This document shows, one piece after another, positions 57,743 to 64,000 of a stretch of DNA of 64,000 nucleotides. Within the stretch, counting starts at the first letter, position 1. Each line of letters starts with the position of its first letter. The position numbers and the translations under genes are program-made. The notes below the pieces were generated by a model. The model was not told where the DNA came from. It searched no databases and worked only from the letters and a program-made list of their open reading frames with translations. Source of the DNA: Microlunatus sagamiharensis (GTDB lineage Bacteria > Actinomycetota > Actinomycetes > Propionibacteriales > Propionibacteriaceae); NCBI RefSeq assembly GCF_900105785.1, contig NZ_LT629799.1, positions 2,790,001 to 2,854,000 of the forward strand. The letters run 5' to 3'.

Positions 57743-59065
57743 CAGCCGCTCGAGCTCCTGCGGGGTGACCTGGCGGCGGTACTCGTTGAACTCGGCCCGC
57801 TTGTTGCGCAGGAAGAAGTCGAAGACGTGGTCGCCGAGGGTCTCGGCGACGAGCTCGGAACCCTCCATCGCCCGGATGGCCTCGTCGAGGTTGCGCGGCA
57901 GCGGCGCGATGCCCAGGGCCTGGCGCTCGCGCTCGGTGAGCGACCAGACGTCGTCCTCGGCACCGTCGGGGAGCTCGTACTCGCCCTGGATCCCGGCGAG
58001 GCCGGCGGCGAGGGTGAGGGCGAAGGCCAGGTACGGGTTGGCCGCGGAGTCGATCGAGCGCAGCTCCACACGCGCCGACGAGCCCTTGTTCGGCTTGTAC
58101 ATCGGGACCCGGACCAGCGCGGAGCGGTTGTTACGGCCCCAGCAGATGTAGCTCGGGGCCTCGCCGCCGCCGGCGAGGCGCTTGTACGAGTTCACCCACT
58201 GGTTGGTCACGGCCGAGATCTCGGCCGCGTGGCGCAGCAGGCCGGCGATGAAGTGGCGCCCGACCTTCGAGAGCCGGTTCTCACCGCCCGCGTCGTAGAA
58301 GGCGTTGGTGTCGCCCTCGAAGAGCGACATGTGCGTGTGCATCGCCGAGCCGGGCCAGTCGGTCGACGGCTTGGGCATGAACGAGGCGTGGATGCCCTGG
58401 CTGAGCGCGACCTCCTTGACCACCACGCGGAACGTCATGATGTTGTCCGCGGTCGACAGCGCGTCGGCGTAGCGCAGGTCGATCTCCTGCTGCCCCGGGC
58501 CCGCCTCGTGGTGGGAGAACTCGACCGAGATCCCCATCTGCTCGAGCATCGTGATCGCCTTGCGGCGGAAGTCGCTGCCGGTGCTCTGCGGCGTGTGGTC
58601 GAAGTAGCCCGAGTGGTCGACCGGGGTCGGCGTGACGTTGGGCAGCAGCGGGTCCTGGAAGAGGTAGAACTCGACCTCGGGATGCGTGTAGAAGGTGAAG
58701 CCGAGGTCGGCGGCCTTGCCCAGCGCTCGCTTGAGGACGTAGCGGGGGTCGGCGTACGAGGGCGAGCCGTCGGGCATCGAGATGTCGCAGAACATCCGCG
58801 CCGTCGCCGGGCTGCTGTCGCGCCAGGGCAGGACCTGGAACGTCGAGGGGTCGGGGTGGGCGATCATGTCCGACTCGTAGACGCGGGCGAAGCCCTCGAC
58901 CGCCGAGCCGTCGAAGCCCATGCCCTCCGCGAAGGCGCCCTCGAGCTCGGCCGGTGCGATGGCGACCGACTTGAGGAACCCGAGCACGTCGGTGAACCAC
59001 ATGCGGACGAACCGGACGTCGCGCTCCTCGATGGCCCGGAGGACGAACTCCGTCTGCTTGTCCAC
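57728..59065 (-). CDS. glnA2: Glutamine synthetase-like ligase (GlnA2 type)
   Basis: 445 residues from GTG 59065. GS fold landmarks: GMGFDGSAVEGFARVYESDM, FMPKPSTDWPGSAMHTHMS, NSYKRLAGGGEAP. The adenylylation Tyr loop is replaced by DDVWSLTERER, so GlnE should not control it. Same place as M. tuberculosis glnA2 and Streptomyces SCO2241, the latter reported as a gamma-glutamylpolyamine synthetase, so polyamine glutamylation is a serious alternative to glutamine synthesis. Confidence 0.9.
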   Translation of the reverse strand: MDKQTEFVLRAIEERDVRFVRMWFTDVLGFLKSVAIAPAELEGAFAEGMGFDGSAVEGFARVYESDMIAHPDPSTFQVLPWRDSSPATARMFCDISMPDGSPSYADPRYVLKRALGKAADLGFTFYTHPEVEFYLFQDPLLPNVTPTPVDHSGYFDHTPQSTGSDFRRKAITMLEQMGISVEFSHHEAGPGQQEIDLRYADALSTADNIMTFRVVVKEVALSQGIHASFMPKPSTDWPGSAMHTHMSLFEGDTNAFYDAGGENRLSKVGRHFIAGLLRHAAEISAVTNQWVNSYKRLAGGGEAPSYICWGRNNRSALVRVPMYKPNKGSSARVELRSIDSAANPYLAFALTLAAGLAGIQGEYELPDGAEDDVWSLTERERQALGIAPLPRNLDEAIRAMEGSELVAETLGDHVFDFFLRNKRAEFNEYRRQVTPQELERLLPVL

Positions 59066-59087
59066 GCGCTCAGTGTGCCCGTCGGGG

Positions 59088-59105
59088 CGTAACGCCGGCG
59101 TTACG
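59088..59105. promoter_or_regulatory. Perfect 18-nt palindrome between glnA2 and the amidohydrolase gene
   Basis: CGTAACGCC/GGCGTTACG. Contains GTAAC-N6-GTTAC, a two-half-site version of the GlnR pattern seen upstream of glnA. It covers the expected -35 position of a leaderless glnA2 promoter (CACACT at 59072-59077), so binding there would repress. Confidence 0.65.
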
Positions 59106-59142
59106 GGGAGGGGTGTCCGGCGGAGCGGACCCGAGGACGAGC

Positions 59143-60150
59143 ATGGGAGCCGTGGCGAGGATCGCGATCGAGGAGCACTGGAACCTGCCGGAGCTGAGCG
59201 AGGCGGTGCGCGCGCTGCCCGCGGAGCGCGGCGACCCGAGCCTCGTGCTCGACGAGGCGGGCGACAACCTCGCTCTCCTGGAGGACCTCGCGGACGCCCG
59301 CCTGCGGGTGATGGACGCCCAGGGCGTCGACCTGCAGGTCCTCTCGCTCGCCCCTCCTGGCACCCAGCCGCTCGACCCGGCGCAGGCCGTCCCCCTCGCC
59401 CGGCGGGCCAACGACCTGGCCGTGGAGGCCGTACGCCGCCACCCGCGGCGGTTCCGGGCCCTGGCGACCCTGCCGATGCCCGACCCGGCCGCGGCGGTCG
59501 CCGAGCTCGAGCGCGCGGCCGGCCTCGGCATGGTCGGCGCGATGGTCTACGGCCGCTCGGGCGACGTCCCGCTCGACGACCCCCGCAACGACGACGTCCT
59601 CGCCGCGGCCGCGTCCCTGGGGATGCCGGTGTTCGTGCACCCCCAGGTGCCCCCGCTCGCCGTGCGCGAGGCCTCGTACGGCGGCTTCGACGAGCTGACC
59701 GGCCTGGCGATGGCGACCTTCGGCTGGGGCTGGCACCTCGAGGCGGCGCTCGCCGCGCTCCGGCTCGTCGTCCGCGGGACCTTCGAGCGGCACCCCGACC
59801 TCCAGCTGGTGCTGGGCCACTGGGGCGAGCTGCTGCCGTTCTGGCTGGACCGCGCCGACAGCCTCGCCCGCGTCGCGGGGCTGGGTCGCAGCGTGTCCGA
59901 CTGCATCCGCACGAACGTGCACCTGACGAGCTCGGGGATGCTCAACCCGGCGCTGCTGCGACACGTCCTCGAGGTGACGACGCCCGACCGCCTGCTGTTC
60001 AGCACGGACTACCCGTTCCAGCGTCCCGACGCCGAGGCGGTCGCGACGTTCCTGACGAGCTACACCGACACCGCCGGGGACGCCGGGCGCGACGCCTTCA
60101 CCGAGCACAACGCCCGGGCGCTGTTCGGCATCGAGGGCGAGATCGGCTGA
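59143..60150 (+). CDS. Amidohydrolase 2 family protein
   Basis: 335 residues; ATG 59143 has GAGGACGAG upstream. TIM-barrel metal hydrolase/decarboxylase (ACMSD/gamma-resorcylate decarboxylase group): IAIEEHWNLPEL start with Glu-x-His, VFVHPQVPP, LVLGHWGELLPFWLDR and LLFSTDYPF with the metal Asp. Probably decarboxylates or hydrolyses an aromatic acid; substrate unknown. Confidence 0.85.
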   Translation: MGAVARIAIEEHWNLPELSEAVRALPAERGDPSLVLDEAGDNLALLEDLADARLRVMDAQGVDLQVLSLAPPGTQPLDPAQAVPLARRANDLAVEAVRRHPRRFRALATLPMPDPAAAVAELERAAGLGMVGAMVYGRSGDVPLDDPRNDDVLAAAASLGMPVFVHPQVPPLAVREASYGGFDELTGLAMATFGWGWHLEAALAALRLVVRGTFERHPDLQLVLGHWGELLPFWLDRADSLARVAGLGRSVSDCIRTNVHLTSSGMLNPALLRHVLEVTTPDRLLFSTDYPFQRPDAEAVATFLTSYTDTAGDAGRDAFTEHNARALFGIEGEIG

Positions 60151-60153
60151 GCG

Positions 60154-60360
60154 CTAGCCGGTCTTGCGGCGGAACGTGCTCCGCTTGCCGTCGGCCTGCC
60201 CGTGCGCGTGGCCGCCGGCCTTGCCCCCTCCGTCGAAGTGGTCCTGGCCGTGGCGGCCCTGCTTGGCGGCGAGCGCCTCGCGGAAGCGGCGCTTCGTCTC
60301 GTCGACCGGGTCCTCCTGAGGGGTCTGCTGCTCGGACGTGCCCGGCTCGTCGGCGTTCAT
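60154..60360 (-). CDS. DUF5302 small protein
   Basis: 68 residues: acidic start, VDETKRRFREALAAKQGRHG centre and the KRSTFRRKTG end are diagnostic for this short, disordered actinobacterial family. Function unknown. Confidence 0.82.
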   Translation of the reverse strand: MNADEPGTSEQQTPQEDPVDETKRRFREALAAKQGRHGQDHFDGGGKAGGHAHGQADGKRSTFRRKTG

Positions 60361-60507
60361 CCGTCCAGTGTGACCCCCGCCGGCCGGCGCTCAGGCCCCG
60401 GCTCCACCGTCGACGCTCTCCCGACGCCGATGCCCTGACCCTGCTGGGGCTGCTGGCCGCGCAGGGTGTCCCCAGCCCCCGCTGAGCGCCGCTGCGAGGA
60501 TGGGGCC

Positions 60508-62544
60508 GTGTTCGCCTCGATCTACGACCAGGGCTTCGTCCGCGTGGCGGCGTGCGTGCCCACCGTCACCATCGCCGACCCCCGGGCGAACGCCGCCGCC
60601 GTCGCCGACCTCTTCCGCGCCTGCGTCGACGAGGGGGTCGGGGTCGCGGTGTTCCCCGAGCTCGCGCTGTCGGGGTACGCGATCGAGGACCTGCTGCTGC
60701 AGGAGACCGTGCTCGACGAGGTCGAGGTCGCCCTCGCCCAGCTCGTCGCCGCCTCGGTGGACGCCCCGACCGTGCTCGTCGTCGGCGCTCCCCTGCGCCA
60801 CGGCAACCGCCTCCTGAACTGCGCCGTCGTGATCCACCGCGGCGCGGTGCTCGGCGTGGCGCCCAAGTCCTACCTGCCGACCTACCGGGAGTTCTACGAA
60901 CGGCGCCACTTCGGCCCCGGCGACGACCGGCGCGGCGAGACGGTCCTGCTCGCCGGGCAGCGCGTCCCGCTCGGCCCCGACCTGCTGTTCGCCGCCCAGG
61001 ACGTGCCCGGGCTGACCTTCCACGTGGAGGTCTGCGAGGACATGTGGGTGCCGGTGCCGCCGAGCGCCGAGGCGGCGCTGGCCGGGGCGACCCTGCTGCT
61101 GAACCTCTCCGGGAGCCCCATCACCGTGGGTCGTGCGGAGGACCGTCGCCTGCTCGCCCGCTCGGCGTCGAGCCGGTGCCTGGCGGCGTACGTCTACACC
61201 GCCGCCGGTCCGGGCGAGTCCAGCACCGACCTGTCCTGGGACGGCCAGACCATGGTCTACGAGCTCGGGCAGCTGCTGGCCGAGACCGACCGCTTCCCCG
61301 ACGGCCCGCGGCGCGCGGTCGCCGACGTCGACCTGCTGCGGCTGCGCCAGGAGCGGCAGCGGACCGGCACCTTCGACGACAACCGGCGCACGCACGCCGC
61401 CCGCACGGCGGAGTTCCGCACGGTCGACCTCACCCTCGACCCGCCGCGCACCGACCTCGGCCTGCGCCGTTCGCTGGACCGCTTCCCCTTCGTGCCCGAC
61501 GACCCCGACCGCCTCGCCCTCGACTGCTACGAGGCGTACAACATCCAGGTCACCGCGCTGGCCCAGCGCCTCGTCGCGATCGGCAACCCCAAGATCGTCA
61601 TCGGCGTCTCGGGCGGGCTCGACTCGACCCACGCGCTGATGGTCGCGGCCCGCGCGATGGACCGCCTCGGCCGCCCGCGCAGCGACATCCTCGCCTTCAC
61701 GCTGCCCGGCTTCGCCACGACGTCGACGACCAAGGACAACGCGACCCACCTGTCGCACGCCCTCGGGACGACCTTCGCCGAGATCGACATCCGCCCGGCG
61801 GCCGAGCGGCTGCTGGCCGACATGGACCACCCGTTCTCCGACGGCCACCCCGTCTACGACGTCACCTTCGAGAACGTCCAGGCCGGGCTGCGCACCGACT
61901 ACCTCTTCCGCCTGGCCAACCAGCGCGGCGGCATCGTGCTCGGCACCGGCGACCTCTCCGAGCTGGCGCTGGGCTGGTGCACGTACGGCGTCGGGGACCA
62001 GATGTCGCACTACGCGGTCAACGCGGGCATCCCCAAGACGCTGATCCAGCACCTGATCCGCTGGGCGATCGGCAACGGGGAGTTCGACGAGGAGACCAAC
62101 GCGGTGCTGGGCGCGATCCTCGCCCAGGAGATCAGCCCCGAGCTCGTCCCCGTCGCCGAGGGCGAGGGGCCGCAGAGCACGGAGGCCAAGATCGGGCCGT
62201 ACGCGCTGCAGGACTTCACGCTCTTCCACGTGCTGCGCTACGGCTTCCCGCCCAGCCGGATCGCCTTCCTCGCCCACCACGCGTGGTCCGACCCGGACGT
62301 CGGACCCTGGCCGCCCGGCTTCGACGGGGTGCGGACGAGCTACGACCTGGCGACCATCCGGCACTGGCTGCAGGTCTTCTGCCACCGCTTCTTCGGCATC
62401 AGCCAGTTCAAGCGCTCGGCGATCCCGAACGGCCCGAAGGTGGTGGCCGGCGGCGCGCTCTCGCCCCGCGGCGAGTGGCGCGCGCCGAGCGACGGGAACG
62501 CGAACGCGTGGCTCGCCGAGCTCGAGCGCAACGTCCCGGCCTGA
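60508..62544 (+). CDS. nadE: Glutamine-dependent NAD+ synthetase
   Basis: 678 residues from GTG 60508, the length of the mycobacterial enzyme (679). Glutaminase (nitrilase) domain with Glu 51 (FPELALSGY), Lys 120 (APKSYLP) and Cys 176 (VEVCEDMW); synthetase domain with P-loop [12 protein letters not shown] (about 369-380) and [16 protein letters not shown]. Last step of NAD synthesis, amidation of deamido-NAD using glutamine. A GAGGAT box lies 6 nt before the start. Confidence 0.96.
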   Translation: MFASIYDQGFVRVAACVPTVTIADPRANAAAVADLFRACVDEGVGVAVFPELALSGYAIEDLLLQETVLDEVEVALAQLVAASVDAPTVLVVGAPLRHGNRLLNCAVVIHRGAVLGVAPKSYLPTYREFYERRHFGPGDDRRGETVLLAGQRVPLGPDLLFAAQDVPGLTFHVEVCEDMWVPVPPSAEAALAGATLLLNLSGSPITVGRAEDRRLLARSASSRCLAAYVYTAAGPGESSTDLSWDGQTMVYELGQLLAETDRFPDGPRRAVADVDLLRLRQERQRTGTFDDNRRTHAARTAEFRTVDLTLDPPRTDLGLRRSLDRFPFVPDDPDRLALDCYEAYNIQVTALAQRLVAIGNPKIVIGVSGGLDSTHALMVAARAMDRLGRPRSDILAFTLPGFATTSTTKDNATHLSHALGTTFAEIDIRPAAERLLADMDHPFSDGHPVYDVTFENVQAGLRTDYLFRLANQRGGIVLGTGDLSELALGWCTYGVGDQMSHYAVNAGIPKTLIQHLIRWAIGNGEFDEETNAVLGAILAQEISPELVPVAEGEGPQSTEAKIGPYALQDFTLFHVLRYGFPPSRIAFLAHHAWSDPDVGPWPPGFDGVRTSYDLATIRHWLQVFCHRFFGISQFKRSAIPNGPKVVAGGALSPRGEWRAPSDGNANAWLAELERNVPA

Positions 62545-62608
62545 CCCGCCGCTCCGACGAGCCGGGGCCCGGGGCGCGTCGACGGGCCGGTCCTGCGCCG
62601 CGCGCCGT

Positions 62609-62614
62609 TAGCGT
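62609..62614 (+). promoter_or_regulatory. Putative -10 box of the DUF2510 gene
   Basis: TAGCGT, 6 nt before GTG 62621. Confidence 0.5.
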
Positions 62615-62620
62615 GAACCC

Positions 62621-63562
62621 GTGTCCGAGCCCGGCTGGTACCCCGACCCCGGGGGCCGCTCCGGCCACTACCGCTTCTGGGACGGCCAGGCCTGGGGCCT
62701 GAGCACGACCTCCGAGCTGCCCGGCGGCCCTGGCCCTGCCGGCTCCGCGGGGGGCGCTGACGGCGGCAGGGGCCCGCGGCGGTCCCGCGGGCTCCGCATC
62801 GGCCTGGCCGCGACGGCCGCGGCCGTGGTGCTCGTCCTGGTCGCCGTGGGCGCCCTCGTGCTCCGCGAGCGGAGCCGCGCGACCGTGGACCCCGCTCCCG
62901 TACCGGCGCCGAGCGTGACTACCCCGCCGAGCACCGCTGCGCCCCTGCCGACGGGCCCGAGCACCGAGCCGGGCCCCGACCCCAGCGGCGGGCCGAGCGG
63001 CACCCCGAGCCCCGTGCCCAGCGCGGAGCCGTGCCTCTTCGGCAGCCCCTACAGCCGCCAGGACTACCCGCGCGACGACCGGGTGCACGGCGGCAGCCTG
63101 TCCTTCCCGCTGCCCGCCGGGTGGACCTACCCCGGCCGGCAGGTCGACTCCTTCACCTGGGCGTACGACGTCGGCGAGGCCGACACCCAGGTCCAGCAGC
63201 AGTGGTACTCCACCTACGCCGTCGGTGCGGTCTCCGTCGCCGACGGCTTCGAGGACCCGGCCGGCGCCGCGGAGCGGATGATGGGGTGCACGCTCGCGTC
63301 GTCGCTCTACCGCGGGGTCACCTCGCGCACGGACCTGGTGAACGAGGAGACGAGCGTCGGCGGCTACCCCGCCTGGACGCTGCGCAGCGAGATCCGCGCG
63401 GACGACCCCCGCACGACGTCCGGGGGCGACACGGTGCAGATCACGGTCGTCGACCTGGACTCCGGCGAGGCGCTCGCCTTCTTCTGGGGCTGCGCCCCGC
63501 TCGGGGACGCGGCCCTCACCGCCCAGCTCGACGAGGTGGCGTCCGAGCTCGAGGTCGGCTGA
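62621..63562 (+). CDS. DUF2510 membrane-anchored protein
   Basis: 313 residues. N-terminal DUF2510 (PGWYPDPGGRSGHYRFWDGQAW, residues 4-25), one transmembrane helix (about 60-83), a Pro/Ser/Thr linker (90-140) and an extracytoplasmic domain with three Cys (PCLFGSPYS, MMGCTLASSLY, FFWGCAPLG). Surface-exposed, function unknown. Confidence 0.8.
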   Translation: MSEPGWYPDPGGRSGHYRFWDGQAWGLSTTSELPGGPGPAGSAGGADGGRGPRRSRGLRIGLAATAAAVVLVLVAVGALVLRERSRATVDPAPVPAPSVTTPPSTAAPLPTGPSTEPGPDPSGGPSGTPSPVPSAEPCLFGSPYSRQDYPRDDRVHGGSLSFPLPAGWTYPGRQVDSFTWAYDVGEADTQVQQQWYSTYAVGAVSVADGFEDPAGAAERMMGCTLASSLYRGVTSRTDLVNEETSVGGYPAWTLRSEIRADDPRTTSGGDTVQITVVDLDSGEALAFFWGCAPLGDAALTAQLDEVASELEVG

Positions 63563-63604
63563 GCCCGAGGTCGGCTGGGCTCTGTCGGCTGGGCGGCTCG
63601 CGCC

Positions 63605-64000
63605 TCAGGCGCCCGGCTGGGTCCCGACCGGGGCCACGGCCTCCTCGGCGACGACGGTCATCCGCTGCAGCCAGGGTGCTCCGTACGTCGTGGCCATGGC
63701 CACGTCCCCGGCGTCGCGACCCCGCCCGATCAGGACGCGGCCCTTGCGGTGCACGTTGTTGCGCGGGTCGAAGGTGAACCAGCGCCCGCCGAGGTAGACC
63801 TCCATCCACGCCGCGAAGTCCATCGGCGCACCCAGGGGCTCGACGTCGATCTGCGGCAGGTAGCCGAACACGTAGCGGGCCGGGATGTTCAGGGCCCGGC
63901 ACAGCGACACGGCCAGGTGGGTGAAGTCGCGGCAGACGCCGTAGCCGGCCGCGTGCACGTCGGCGGCGGTGCTGCGGGCGTTGCTGCTGCCGTACTGGAA
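63605..64000 (-). CDS. Transglutaminase-like protein, N-terminus outside window
   Basis: The last 131 residues. YGVCRDFTHLAVSLCRALNIPARYV carries the catalytic-type Cys; VYLGGRWFTFDPRNN carries the Asp. The usual catalytic His before AW (DFHAW in relatives) reads DFAAW. Tail GRVLIGRGRDAGDVAMATTYG is common to actinobacterial members. Peptidase or amidase-like role is possible if another His substitutes. Confidence 0.82.
   Translation of the reverse strand, partial: FQYGSSNARSTAADVHAAGYGVCRDFTHLAVSLCRALNIPARYVFGYLPQIDVEPLGAPMDFAAWMEVYLGGRWFTFDPRNNVHRKGRVLIGRGRDAGDVAMATTYGAPWLQRMTVVAEEAVAPVGTQPGA

Overview
The window is about 64 kb of very GC-rich DNA (roughly 70% or more by eye) with dense, mostly single-copy housekeeping genes. 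Mycothiol synthesis (mshA at 51253), a two-lipoyl-domain actinobacterial E2, paired glutamine synthetases around glnE, a 678-residue glutaminase-fused NAD synthetase, many GTG starts and many leaderless-looking promoters all point to an actinobacterium. Gene content suggests Propionibacteriales/Nocardioidaceae, but that placement is inference. There are no rRNA or tRNA genes, no insertion sequence, no prophage and no CRISPR array.

Layout. 1-10.3 kb: a thiol-quinone reductase (cut by the left edge), a large secreted beta-propeller/LamG protein, GuaB1 (GMP reductase-like), a PhzF isomerase, a flavin oxidoreductase, DUF2277, RNase Z, and an SDR/LysR divergent pair. 10.3-20.6 kb: cytochrome aa3 oxidase genes ctaC-ctaD-ctaF, a cysteine-desulfurase-like/TusA pair, erpA, a divergent glycerate kinase homologue, a frameshifted nadA, the PspA/PspAA envelope-stress pair and a DUF3043 membrane protein. 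20.6-24.4 kb: an epimerase/TetR divergent pair with two operators, a Nudix hydrolase and gcvT. 24.5-37 kb: pepA, lpd, the E2 acyltransferase, a TIGR01777 epimerase, lipB, an ABC exporter, lipA and DUF4191, i.e. lipoate synthesis beside the lipoate-dependent enzymes that use it. 37-41.8 kb: deazaflavin oxidoreductase, ABC-F, kynureninase, YdeI and RDD proteins. 42-59 kb: glnA behind a four-half-site GlnR-type box, a sugar ABC importer without its own ATPase, a Fic protein, mshA, glnE, and a second glutamine-synthetase-like gene behind a palindrome. 59-64 kb: an amidohydrolase, nadE, a DUF2510 protein and part of a transglutaminase-like gene.

The backbone order ctaF/ctaC - erpA - glycerate kinase - DUF3043 - gcvT - pepA - E2 - TIGR01777 epimerase - lipB - lipA - DUF4191 - RDD - glnA - glnE - glnA2 matches, from memory, the Mycobacterium tuberculosis segment around Rv2199c-Rv2222c. 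The genes between these anchors are the lineage-specific part.

Most notable: (i) a recurrent TANNNT box 6-8 nt before the start codon at a dozen genes, i.e. leaderless transcription; (ii) a one-base deletion breaking nadA before its third Fe-S ligand, with a second apparent one-base break in a small zinc-ribbon ORF at 43.6-43.9 kb; (iii) a desulfurase-like protein that keeps the sulfur-carrying Cys but lacks the PLP lysine, overlapped by tusA; (iv) foreign-looking codon use in the core of ctaD; (v) readable operators for GlnR, TetR and LysR regulators; (vi) several long intergenic palindromes. I found no convincing wholly new multi-gene system.
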